From positions 1 through 54,433 of the forward strand of contig JANXSX010000149.1 in NCBI GenBank assembly GCA_025356475.1: a DNA stretch of 54,433 bases, given 5' to 3'. Both the position numbers and the translations under genes were made by a program. The notes under the pieces are model-generated. The model had not been told where the DNA came from, did no database searches, and worked only from the letters and a program-made list of their open reading frames with translations. The stretch comes from Isosphaeraceae bacterium (GTDB taxonomy: Bacteria; Planctomycetota; Planctomycetia; Isosphaerales; Isosphaeraceae). Positions 1-7,879 of this stretch are shown in pieces (the first letter of the stretch is position 1; every line of letters begins with the position of its first letter).

Positions 1-819
1 GACTCAATCCTCGAATTCGAGCTTGATCTGGCGGTCTCCGCCTCGCTCAAGATCGAACACAGCCAGAGCTGCGAGACCATCCGCCGGATCGAACTTGCCG
101 AGATCGCCTCGGACCCAAGTGATACGTGGGATCAGGATCGCCGCGCCGAAGCCGCTCGCCTGGGCCGATCCCTCAAGCGGGACCCAGTCGATGTCAGCTT
201 GCAACTACGCAGGACTCCCGCCGGTCGTGAATGGCTCCTGGCCGAGTGGCGACAACTCCTCAAGGGGGCTCGCGAGCGCGATCGCTGCAACTGGGATTTG
301 GCTGAGTCGAATCACGCCCTCGACTTGCTGGGAACACCCAGTACGAGCCGCCCTCCGATGATGCCGTTCGCGGGTCAGTTCGACAATCCGACTCTGGAAA
401 TGCATCGGGAGATCGCCCTCAAAGAGATCGCCGCTCTCGAAGCGCTTCAGGCGAATGCAGACGCTGAGAATGATAAACTTCGCCAGGAACACATCCTGGG
501 CCTGATCACGAATTCCGACGCAAAGCTCAAGCTGATCCGACGTTACGAATCCTCCGCCTTACGGCAGTTTCGCAAGTCGATCACGATCCTTCGCCAGTCA
601 AAAGCCCCGATCAGCAGGCCAACCCAGGCTGCCCCGACCCCCCAGTCTAAGTGCGAAACGAACCCAATCCCGGTCGTCGCCAAGCCCCCAATCGTGGTCG
701 CCCCGGCTGTTGCGGCTGCTCTCGAGGTCAAGAAAGAGCCAACGGGGAATCGCCTTTACCGTCGCGAGCGTCAAAAAGCGGAGCGTCACGAGGCCTACCT
801 GGCTCGCAAGTCCGCCTGA
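1..819 (+). CDS. Hypothetical protein, 5' end cut by window edge
   Basis: Frame 1 is open from the first base to the TGA at 817-819, so the true start lies outside the window; the internal ATG at 199 is not the start. At least 272 residues are visible. The middle is charged and helical, with a leucine-rich stretch around the LTxEMHREIALKEIAALEAL segment. The C-terminus is basic with many Arg/Lys (RLYRRERQKAERHEAYLARK). It resembles a poorly characterised family of planctomycete proteins with a basic, Pro-rich tail, but I cannot name a function. No catalytic motif, signal peptide or membrane segment is seen in the visible part. It is followed by a 250-bp intergenic region with a large inverted repeat. 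Confidence 0.6.
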   Translation, partial: DSILEFELDLAVSASLKIEHSQSCETIRRIELAEIASDPSDTWDQDRRAEAARLGRSLKRDPVDVSLQLRRTPAGREWLLAEWRQLLKGARERDRCNWDLAESNHALDLLGTPSTSRPPMMPFAGQFDNPTLEMHREIALKEIAALEALQANADAENDKLRQEHILGLITNSDAKLKLIRRYESSALRQFRKSITILRQSKAPISRPTQAAPTPQSKCETNPIPVVAKPPIVVAPAVAAALEVKKEPTGNRLYRRERQKAERHEAYLARKSA

Positions 820-898
820 CCTGCGCTACGAATCGAACCCAATTTGGCAATTCGGAAGCATCAGGACCCAGGGCTGTTTTCCTTGCCGTCGGGCAGGT

Positions 899-1030
899 AT
901 CGGGGACTGGCTCAACGCGTACTCGCGTGGTGCCTGTCCCCCTTACTTGGCCCAGCTTGACTTTGGAACAGGGACAGCCTCCGAAAGGGGGACAAGCACC
1001 GGTCGAGTACGTCCGGAGCCAGTCCCCGAT
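899..1030. repeat. Imperfect 47-bp inverted repeat around a 38-bp centre
   Basis: The left arm (899-945) and right arm (984-1030) are close reverse complements. The outer 15 bases (ATCGGGGACTGGCTC and its complement) match exactly. The inner part is conserved around GTACTCG and the segment GGTGCxTGTCCCCCTT. Transcribed, this would form one long hairpin between the hypothetical gene and the convergent amidase gene. It could serve as a bidirectional terminator or be a MITE/REP-like interspersed element. No transposase is nearby. Confidence 0.8.
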
Positions 1031-1070
1031 TCGAAGGCGAAACGACCATGAAACCTCCCTGCGAGAATCC

Positions 1071-2087
1071 CTATTTGCCCATCAATTGTCGGGTGCCGTC
1101 GATCAAACGGTCCCACTGGAAGGCTGGACCCGGATCGACCTTGTTCGTTTGCACGTGATAGTGGCCGAGAATCCCTTGATAACGCAGATAGAGTTCGTCG
1201 TCGATCTTCTTGGGGAGTAGCTTCCCAGCCTCATCGCGCGGATAGTCAGGCTTGATCTTGGGGAAGACGGTGCAGAGGGTCGCGGTCAGCTTGATCAACG
1301 ACTCGTATTGAGCCTTGGTCAGGTCGTACTGCTGGAGGTCTTCGCCTTGGATGTTGCCCACGATCGGGTTTGGTCGGTCGGGTGCAAGTTCAACGGTCGG
1401 ATTTCGGGGCTTTTCGGCGTCGGGGACCGAGATCGTCACCTTGCCGTCGGGCCCTTTGACGTACCACTTATCGAATCGGGCGCTATTACCAACCTTACTG
1501 GTTCCGATATTAGCAATCTCGATCCCGATCGACCGGCTATTCGCCTTGGTCGCGTGCGAGGCCCCTTCCTTGAGGTCGAGCGTCTGATAGATCGTGCCGT
1601 CAAGGTCGAGCATGAAATGGACCGAGAGCCCTCGCTCGTCGTGAAGGACCTGGAAACACTTCTTGCTCGTCCCGCAAGCGTCGAAATGGATCACAAACTG
1701 ATCCACAACCCCTTGCAGCATCGGCAGTTCCCAACCTCCACCGCGAACCGTCTCGATCTGAGCGGGAGTGAGGACTCCCTTGCGGACGCTGAAACGGTTT
1801 GGATTCTTCATCTTCCCGGTCTCCTTGGTCATCTCCCAAGAAGCCTCAGCCCATGGTACGAACCGACGCTCGACCCGGTAGGCGTCATACCCACCGGGAT
1901 CGGACCAAAGCACGACCGGAGTCGTTGTGTGGATCAACTGCCCACAGACCATGATCTCATCGCCGAGCCGCTCGACCTTCTGACCGATCTTGGGGGCGGG
2001 GAGATCGGCACCCAAGATCAGTAAGGGGACAACAACAAAGGTCATCGCCCGAAGGCGTTTCAGCGTCATTCTTTGTGACGAGGCCAT
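1071..2087 (-). CDS. Secreted N-acetylmuramoyl-L-alanine amidase (Amidase_2/AmpD-like)
   Basis: 338 residues with an N-terminal hydrophobic segment (TFVVVPLLILGADL) typical of a signal peptide or anchor. The Amidase_2 fold occupies about residues 125-335. VIHFDACG supplies the first zinc-ligand His, GASHA and SIGIEI follow, and GHYHVQTNKVDPGPAF near the C-terminus gives the second His and the Asp that complete the Zn site. By family knowledge it cleaves the lactyl amide between MurNAc and L-Ala in peptidoglycan, here probably in the periplasm. Its ATG overlaps the stop of the upstream dsbD-like gene by one base (TAATG), indicating translational coupling. The roughly 120-residue N-terminal part before the catalytic domain has no family I recognise. 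Confidence 0.82.
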   Translation of the reverse strand: MASSQRMTLKRLRAMTFVVVPLLILGADLPAPKIGQKVERLGDEIMVCGQLIHTTTPVVLWSDPGGYDAYRVERRFVPWAEASWEMTKETGKMKNPNRFSVRKGVLTPAQIETVRGGGWELPMLQGVVDQFVIHFDACGTSKKCFQVLHDERGLSVHFMLDLDGTIYQTLDLKEGASHATKANSRSIGIEIANIGTSKVGNSARFDKWYVKGPDGKVTISVPDAEKPRNPTVELAPDRPNPIVGNIQGEDLQQYDLTKAQYESLIKLTATLCTVFPKIKPDYPRDEAGKLLPKKIDDELYLRYQGILGHYHVQTNKVDPGPAFQWDRLIDGTRQLMGK

Positions 2088-4249
2088 TAGTTGCCACCTG
2101 CCTGAACTTGGGCAACCTTGCGGGGCCCTTGATGTTTTTCGAGGGCTGTTTTCAAGAAATCGATAAAGACGGGGGCTGGTCGGTAGCCCCCCATGGTCTC
2201 AAGAACTTGGCCGTCGGGGTTGACCACGACATAATAGGGGTTCACGGCCGCGTTGGTCATGGCGATCTCTCGATCCATGTTCTTTTCCGCGAGGGAGGTT
2301 CGCTGTTCGGCCGTGATCGATTCCAGGGGAACGAAGTCGGTGTAGAGCTGGACGGTAACGAACTGCTCGAGCAGCCGGACGACATCGCCTCTGGGCAAAA
2401 CCTCAACCTCCATGGCGCGACAATTGGCACAGTTGACCCCGGTGAAGTCGATCAGGACCGGCTTGCCGCTTGCCTTCGCCTTTTCGAGCGCTGTCTCGTA
2501 GCTAAAGCCCCAAGTTACGCCGTGAAATGCGACCTTTTCGGTCTCAGCAACCTTGGGGTCGGGGGACGTCGACCTCATTTCCTGACTTCGTTCCGCACCC
2601 CCTCCACCGGTTGGCGCGGCGAGCTTGGCAGCGTCCGCAGGAAGCAGCCCAGCCACCAAGAACCAGATCTTCCCCTGCGGAGGACGACCAAAAAGAGCTG
2701 GTGCCAGATAGAGGGCCATGCTCAGAAAGACCGCACCGAAGATCAGCCGAGCAGGCCCCGCTTGGACGGCTTCATGGTCGTGATCGGTCCTAAAGAGCCC
2801 CAGTAGATAAATTCCACAGATCAGGATAAGTACCACCCAGATCGAGAGCACTACCGGTGCATTGAACCAGGCATCCTCGGGCACGACAAAGGCACACTCC
2901 GCCGTATTCAAGAACTTGAACGCAGCCCCGATCTCGACCAACCCGCCCACAACCTTCACTGCGTTCATCCAGTCACCACTCTTGGGCATCTTCGAGAGCA
3001 AGCCCGGGGCGAGTGCCAGCAGCAGGAACGGAAACGCGATCACACTTGCGAATGTGGCCAACCCGAGCACCGGGTAAAAGTACTGGCCACCAGCCGCCAT
3101 CACCAGGAGCCCACCCACGACCGGAAACGTACAGGTGAAAGATGTGATGGTTAAGGTTAATGCCATAAACATAACACCAACCATACCTCCCTTGCCCTCG
3201 CCACTCACGGACGCATTGAGCAAGAAGTTGGGCAGGCGAATCTCGAAAAGCCCTAATAGGCTCAGGCCGAACGCGATGAAGAGCCCCGCGACCGCGAAGT
3301 TGAGCCAGGGGTTATTCGCCAGCTTCGAGAGTGAGGCGGCCCCGAAGAACACGGAAAAGAGGAGACCCACAAGTGTGAATATGCCAATGATCGCTGCGCA
3401 ATACGCAAAGGCCAATCCGGTGGGGTTCCCCCCCTTCTTCTGCCCCTGCTTGACGAAAAAGTTGACAGTGACCGGAACCATCGGCCAGACGCAAGGCATG
3501 ACCAACGCCAACAATCCGCCGCCGGCGGAGAGCAGCAGGAAGGGGATGATCCCACCCTGAAGCGTCTTCTCCACGTCGCTCACTGCCACCCGAGGAGCGA
3601 TCGCTGTATCCTCCGCGATCTCGGCAACATCGGAGGGAGCCGGGGGGGCCTTGACGATTTCAGCCGAGGCTGGTTCTGCCTCGGCAACTCCACCGGGAAG
3701 GATCGTCAACTCGGTTGGAGCCAGAGTCCATTGGCCGGGCGTATAGCAGAACTTGTCGTTACAGATCTGATATCCCATCTGGCAGACGATCGACCTCTTG
3801 CCGGGCATTGCTCCGCCAGGGACCTTGAGTTCAGTGGAGAACTCGACTTCGTCCTCAAAAAACTCGACGAACGGGATCTCTTCAAAAACTTTGAAATGGA
3901 CTTTGGTCGGCTCTTTCGATGACTTCCATTCCCCAGTTGGTTTGAGGCCGGCGGGGTCGAAGAGGTCGAACGATGTCGGGACTGGACCGCCGGCGACTGG
4001 TTTGGCTTTGCTGTATTGGAAGATGTGGAAGCCTGGGTCGAGCTTCACCTTCACCTTGAGCGTGACCGTGTCGCCTGCTTTCGCCTCAGTCGGGGTCATT
4101 TCGGTAGTGACCGTAGCCGTCTTCGCTCGGATGCGGGCTGAGCTGTCCTTCAGAGCGGGCTTGGCTTCCTGGGCCGATGCGTCCGGTCCTACGACCATCA
4201 GTGCCGCGACCACGACACAAAATTGACTCAGAAATGATCGAATTCGCAT
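2087..4249 (-). CDS. dsbD: Thiol:disulfide interchange protein DsbD-like
   Basis: 720 residues. A signal peptide is followed by an N-terminal periplasmic domain with Cys163 and Cys168 (GYQICNDKFCYTP). A multi-pass membrane domain comes next (about residues 230-520, opening PFLLLSAGGGLLALVMPCVWPM, which includes the PCVWPM cysteine). The C-terminal thioredoxin-like domain carries a CANC motif at about residues 605-608 (DFTGVNCANCRAM). This three-part order is that of DsbD, which passes electrons from cytoplasmic thioredoxin across the membrane to periplasmic thiols. It is cotranscribed with the downstream amidase. The active-site dipeptide (Ala-Asn) differs from the enterobacterial Val-Ala, as in many distant homologues. 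Confidence 0.9.
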   Translation of the reverse strand: MRIRSFLSQFCVVVAALMVVGPDASAQEAKPALKDSSARIRAKTATVTTEMTPTEAKAGDTVTLKVKVKLDPGFHIFQYSKAKPVAGGPVPTSFDLFDPAGLKPTGEWKSSKEPTKVHFKVFEEIPFVEFFEDEVEFSTELKVPGGAMPGKRSIVCQMGYQICNDKFCYTPGQWTLAPTELTILPGGVAEAEPASAEIVKAPPAPSDVAEIAEDTAIAPRVAVSDVEKTLQGGIIPFLLLSAGGGLLALVMPCVWPMVPVTVNFFVKQGQKKGGNPTGLAFAYCAAIIGIFTLVGLLFSVFFGAASLSKLANNPWLNFAVAGLFIAFGLSLLGLFEIRLPNFLLNASVSGEGKGGMVGVMFMALTLTITSFTCTFPVVGGLLVMAAGGQYFYPVLGLATFASVIAFPFLLLALAPGLLSKMPKSGDWMNAVKVVGGLVEIGAAFKFLNTAECAFVVPEDAWFNAPVVLSIWVVLILICGIYLLGLFRTDHDHEAVQAGPARLIFGAVFLSMALYLAPALFGRPPQGKIWFLVAGLLPADAAKLAAPTGGGGAERSQEMRSTSPDPKVAETEKVAFHGVTWGFSYETALEKAKASGKPVLIDFTGVNCANCRAMEVEVLPRGDVVRLLEQFVTVQLYTDFVPLESITAEQRTSLAEKNMDREIAMTNAAVNPYYVVVNPDGQVLETMGGYRPAPVFIDFLKTALEKHQGPRKVAQVQAGGN

Positions 4250-4460
4250 GGGAGAAGATCCTTAGCCACAGTCAGCGCAGCGTGATTCCGCCGCGCTCAG
4301 GGACGCTCTCATGGTAATCCCAAGCGATTCCCTGGACAAGTGGCCAAGTGACGACGACCCATCCCATCGAGACTTTCTGTATATTCGGATTGTGTTTGAT
4401 AACATATGTCAATTTATATATGCTTTGAGGCTTCAGGCAAGTTGCCTGATCATAATCCCT

Positions 4461-4482
4461 CCCTTCTCCTTCGGGAGAAGGG
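4461..4482. repeat. Perfect 9-bp hairpin with TTCG tetraloop
   Basis: CCCTTCTCC (4461-4469), TTCG (4470-4473), GGAGAAGGG (4474-4482). A C-TTCG-G closing tetraloop is exceptionally stable in RNA. There is no U-tract, so it is better described as a REP-like palindrome than an intrinsic terminator. Confidence 0.75.
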
Positions 4483-4509
4483 TCCGCGTGCAACGGTCAA
4501 ACGAACATA

Positions 4510-4552
4510 ACCTCATCTGGCCTTCAGCCATCTTCTCCTCTGGGAGAAGACA
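4510..4552. repeat. REP-like palindromic element
   Basis: The segment contains CTCATCTGGCCTTCAGCCAT followed by a short hairpin formed by TTCTCC and GGGAGAA. It resembles a dispersed bacterial repeat type that pairs a GGCCTTCxGCC palindrome with a CTTCTCC/GGAGAAG palindrome. It sits 28 bp after the TTCG hairpin and shares the same arm sequence. Confidence 0.5.
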
Positions 4553-4731
4553 GGGACTCACGCAATCGCGCTGGCTTGACCTTGCAGGACGATTGCAAAG
4601 TCCGATGCTTCTCCCTTTGAGAACAGGTCTCTACGCATCCTTTGTAGGTGGTGTCAGGTGCCTGGCACACTCGAATCAAGCTTCCAATTGTCTTGTCGTG
4701 GAGATCACAATCCTTGCCCCAAAGGGGCGTG

Positions 4732-4836
4732 ACAAATCAGTCCAGGGCACCGCCCCGGGGAGAAGGGCAACGGCTCTCCAAAGCCCAAACGGTCCCTCGC
4801 CGCCATTTCCCAGGGCGGTGCCCTGGGCTGATTTGT
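4732..4836. repeat. Inverted repeat, 24-bp arms
   Basis: The left arm 4732-4755 (starts ACAAATCAG, ends GGGCACCGCCC) and the right arm 4813-4836 are reverse complements with one mismatch. The outer flanks also hold small hairpins (GCCCCAAAGGGGC on the left, GCCGTCC/GGACGGC on the right). The 57-bp centre has no gene. The structure fits a miniature inverted-repeat or structured-RNA element. Confidence 0.7.
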
Positions 4837-5103
4837 GGCCGTCCTTCCAGGACGGCAAAACTCATGAGGACAAGGTGTTACGTCAGAATTACCCCTTCGA
4901 TTCCCCTACGAGCCAAGACATGTAGGCCAGGCACATTGCTCTGAGATGAGTGACCAATACACAATGGGAGAACGAAGGGATGAGGACTTTGAAACTCTTC
5001 TGGCTTGACCTTGACCATTCTGGGGTGATCCCCTACGATCGCGAGCATCAGGAATCCTCGGTAGACTCGCACCTAATCCCGCTCCGATTCCACATAGGCA
5101 TGG

Positions 5104-5745
5104 ATGCCTTACATGCGAATACTCCTAGCCTTGATTTTGACGGCCCTCCTAGGGGGAGCCATCGGCTGGCTGATCATTGAGGACCGCTCTAACCGGCTGG
5201 TCTGGGACCACTTTGACGCCGTCAAGCATGGCAGGCTCTATCGCAGCGGTCAGCTTACTTCCGACCAGTTGACCGAGGCCATTGCAAGTCTACGCCTCCG
5301 TACGATCGTGAGCTTCCAGACCCCAAGCCCCCAGGTCGACCGAGAACGCGAGATCTGCAAAGGGCTCGGAGTGGACTTCCTCAACTTGCCCATGCCGGGC
5401 GACGGCTTCGGTCAAGAAGCCCAGTTCCGCGCGGTTCTCAAAGCCGTTGACGACATCGACCGGCGGCCGGTCTTGGTCCACTGCGCACGCGGGACCTGCC
5501 GGACCGGAGCCGCTGTCGCTCTCTATCGATTCGAACGCGACGGATGGACGATTGATGATGTCTCAGCAGAGATGAAGCGGCAAACCTATCGACAGGGTTG
5601 GCTACCCGGCTATGTGTTCAACATGGTCAGGACCCGACCGAACGCCGATCTGTTCGAGCCGCAGGTCGTCTACGACCAGAACCTTCCCAAGCCGGAACCC
5701 ACCCACGCGTCAGCGGCGGAGATCATTGACCATGCCCACCACTGA
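5104..5745 (+). CDS. Membrane-anchored dual-specificity/tyrosine phosphatase-like protein
   Basis: 213 residues. One N-terminal hydrophobic helix (ILLALILTALLGGAIGWLII) anchors the protein. The catalytic signature HCARGTCRTG (Cys-X5-Arg) sits near residue 124, in the Cys-based phosphatase family. An upstream Asp-containing loop (NLPMPGDGF) could supply the general acid. A second ATG at 5113 is equally possible as start. The last 14 bases overlap the downstream glycosyltransferase gene, so the two are likely coexpressed. The substrate cannot be inferred: protein phosphotyrosine, a nucleotide or a lipid phosphate are all possible. Confidence 0.8.
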   Translation: MPYMRILLALILTALLGGAIGWLIIEDRSNRLVWDHFDAVKHGRLYRSGQLTSDQLTEAIASLRLRTIVSFQTPSPQVDREREICKGLGVDFLNLPMPGDGFGQEAQFRAVLKAVDDIDRRPVLVHCARGTCRTGAAVALYRFERDGWTIDDVSAEMKRQTYRQGWLPGYVFNMVRTRPNADLFEPQVVYDQNLPKPEPTHASAAEIIDHAHH

Positions 5746-7387
5746 GCCCGCCTTGGCGTCGACCGACCTGCCCCGCTCGCAGCACTCGTGGAGCGGGTTT
5801 GCCGTTCCCCAACTGGTGGGCGGGACACTCCTCTGGTGGTCAATCCTCGGTGTGATGGCGATCGGCTTCCTCTTTGTGGGTGTGAACTCGCTCGACCTCT
5901 CGCCGACCGAAGCTCGACTGGGATTAGCCGTTGGGGCAGGAATGGGCCCGTTCGGCAAGGTCTACGGAGGTTGGGCCACCGACGTCTGGCCCCTGCCATT
6001 GGCCCTCGGTCGGATCTGGGCGATGTTCGAGGGGACCTGGGCATCGGCGGGAGTTGTCCGCTGGCCAGGTGCATTCGCGGCGCTCCTGCTTGTTGCCATT
6101 CTCGCCCGGCGATCCGCAGAAGTGCTCGGGGGCAGAGCTGGACTATTAACCGGCCTGACCACGTTGGGAAGCCTGGCACTGATCGACCGATCTTCACTTC
6201 TTGGTCTCGACGTGTTGGCAGCTCTCGGAGTCGTCGCTGCCCTCGATCGAATCATTGCCAAGGGGCCAGACACCCGCGCGGGACTCTGGTTAAGCCTGGC
6301 GTTCCTGTCGGCAGGCTGGCCCCCCGTGGCGCTGGTTGGATTGACACTTTTGATCCTTCAGCGGAAGGACGCCGGTGTGCCGTTCCGCTTCGTAATCCCC
6401 GTCGTCCTGACCGTGGCCAGTTGGTCGATCTGGGCCTGTGTCACGGTCTCTCCCGAGGCCTGGTTGACCGCCCTCGGTATGCCTCTGACCCAGAAGTCTG
6501 CCTGGGGATTGGTGCCGAACGTGATCACTCTGGGTCTGCCGTGGGCACCGATCGCGCTCCTTCTGGCATGGCCCTCCGTCCGAGCCCAGTTCGGATCAAC
6601 GACAGGGACACCTTGGGTCATGGCCTGGATTCAGGCCCTCGTCGTGTGTCTGGTCGTGGGAACGGTCATTCCCGGACTGGCTATGGCCGCTCGGCTCCCT
6701 GCGGTGCTTGCCTTGTGCGTTCTGTCGGCAGCCTGTCTGGACTGTGCCTGGGTTGATCTTGCAGCTTGGCCAGCGTCAGCCCGTCGAGTCTTTGCGGGCC
6801 TGCTGCTCCTGGTTGTGGCGTTGTGGGCTGCGATTGTGGTTGGGTACTTTGGGTATCTCTCACTCGCTGTGACCTACTATCGACCGCTAGCCATTGTCCT
6901 CTTTGCCTTGGTCGGTCCCACCCTGTTCGTGGCGATCTTGGCGGCCTCGTCGGGTCAAGGACGTCGAGCGGTGATTGCGCTTGGACTCGTGGCATGTGGG
7001 CTCAAGATCGCATATGTCGGCTTCTTTGCACCTGAGTGGAACTACAAGACCGGACAAGGGCCCTGGGGCCGAGCCATCGGCCAATGGGTTCCCGCCCGAC
7101 GGTTGATCTACACAAGTCACGTCTGGCAGCCCGACCTGGCATTCGCAACCGAACGCCAGTTCCACCAGCTCGTCAATCCCCGGGTCCTGGAGTACCAGCG
7201 CGACCCTTTGCCTCGCTTCGTCCTCCTGCACGATCAGGAGTTCGCCCACTGGCCCGAAGACGCGATGCCACTGGTGAAGATGGCCGAATTCGAGGATGCG
7301 TATGGCTCGAAGCGCGTCCTCGCCAGGACCGCCGGCCCGTTCTCTTGGCGTCAGGCCTCGATCGATGCGAGAGCCTATAAAGAGTAA
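5732..7387 (+). CDS. GT39/ArnT-like integral membrane glycosyltransferase
   Basis: 551 residues from ATG 5732; the longer open frame to 5612 overlaps the phosphatase gene and adds a non-hydrophobic Arg/Ser-rich tail typical of a shadow frame. About ten or more hydrophobic helices are visible. The first extracytoplasmic loop holds LDLSPTEARLGLA, matching the acidic-residue loop of GT-C (PMT/ArnT) enzymes, which use polyprenyl-phosphate sugar donors. The C-terminal 100 residues are soluble. Start overlap with the phosphatase gene suggests an operon. The acceptor (protein, lipid or polymer) is unknown. Confidence 0.72.
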   Translation: MPTTEPALASTDLPRSQHSWSGFAVPQLVGGTLLWWSILGVMAIGFLFVGVNSLDLSPTEARLGLAVGAGMGPFGKVYGGWATDVWPLPLALGRIWAMFEGTWASAGVVRWPGAFAALLLVAILARRSAEVLGGRAGLLTGLTTLGSLALIDRSSLLGLDVLAALGVVAALDRIIAKGPDTRAGLWLSLAFLSAGWPPVALVGLTLLILQRKDAGVPFRFVIPVVLTVASWSIWACVTVSPEAWLTALGMPLTQKSAWGLVPNVITLGLPWAPIALLLAWPSVRAQFGSTTGTPWVMAWIQALVVCLVVGTVIPGLAMAARLPAVLALCVLSAACLDCAWVDLAAWPASARRVFAGLLLLVVALWAAIVVGYFGYLSLAVTYYRPLAIVLFALVGPTLFVAILAASSGQGRRAVIALGLVACGLKIAYVGFFAPEWNYKTGQGPWGRAIGQWVPARRLIYTSHVWQPDLAFATERQFHQLVNPRVLEYQRDPLPRFVLLHDQEFAHWPEDAMPLVKMAEFEDAYGSKRVLARTAGPFSWRQASIDARAYKE

Positions 7388-7388
7388 G

Positions 7389-7736
7389 CTACTTCGCCTT
7401 TGGCCCCCTCGATTCCTTCTCGACGATCCCCCCCAGGCCGAACCGCCGTCCCAGCTCGGCTTCGACGGCGGCCCAGTTCAGGTCGCGGTAGCCGAGCATC
7501 ACCATGCTATGGAACACCAGATCCGCGACCTCACGGATCAGGTGGGCCTCGCCCTCCCGGCCAGGTTCGGCGGCGGCCTCAACCACCTCGGCAGCCTCCT
7601 CGGTAATCTTGGCCCCGATCTTGGGGACACCCGCTTGGAGGAGTGACACGACATACGATCGCTCGGCGGGAGGGTTTCGCTTCCGCTCGATGATCACGTC
7701 CATCAACGCATTCAGAATCGAAGCTTGATCAGGCAT
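7389..7736 (-). CDS. hisE: Phosphoribosyl-ATP pyrophosphatase HisE
   Basis: 115 residues, the normal length of stand-alone HisE. An all-alpha MazG-type NTP pyrophosphohydrolase, it carries GAKITEEAAEVVEAA and HLIREVADLVFHSMVML, which provide the metal-binding Glu/Asp residues. It hydrolyses phosphoribosyl-ATP to phosphoribosyl-AMP, the second step of histidine synthesis. It is encoded alone, convergent with the glycosyltransferase and divergent from fhcC (143 bp between starts). No other standard his gene is in the window, although a HisA-like gene lies 8 kb away in the C1 cluster. Confidence 0.92.
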   Translation of the reverse strand: MPDQASILNALMDVIIERKRNPPAERSYVVSLLQAGVPKIGAKITEEAAEVVEAAAEPGREGEAHLIREVADLVFHSMVMLGYRDLNWAAVEAELGRRFGLGGIVEKESRGPKAK

Positions 7737-7879
7737 AGCACTTTTCGGGGTTGGAACTCGATCTCACTGGGTCGTAGTCAGACGCTAACAGCCCGACCCG
7801 GGGCGGTCAAGCATAGGAATCCGAGGTCAGGCGTGTCAAAATCGATCTGGATTCCATTTCTCCGGGAACGCATCACGAT

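Larger units (their letters stand above)
4250..5103. other. Long intergenic region with repeat elements, no gene recognised
   Basis: About 850 bp between divergent genes. It holds an AT-rich stretch (4375-4430), possibly promoter DNA for dsbD, then three palindromic elements listed separately: a perfect hairpin with a TTCG loop, a REP-like CTCATCTGGCCTTCAGCCAT segment with a second hairpin, and a larger inverted repeat at 4732-4836. Plus-strand open frames here have no family resemblance and run straight through the palindromes, so I do not call a gene. Confidence 0.6.

Noticed and set aside
651-1220. 189-residue plus-strand frame, Arg/Gly/Pro-rich
   Set aside because: It spans the end of the hypothetical gene, the inverted repeat and part of the amidase gene in a shadow frame.
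4311-4925. 204-residue plus-strand open frame in the dsbD upstream region
   Set aside because: It runs through three palindromic elements, has no domain resemblance and no good ribosome site.
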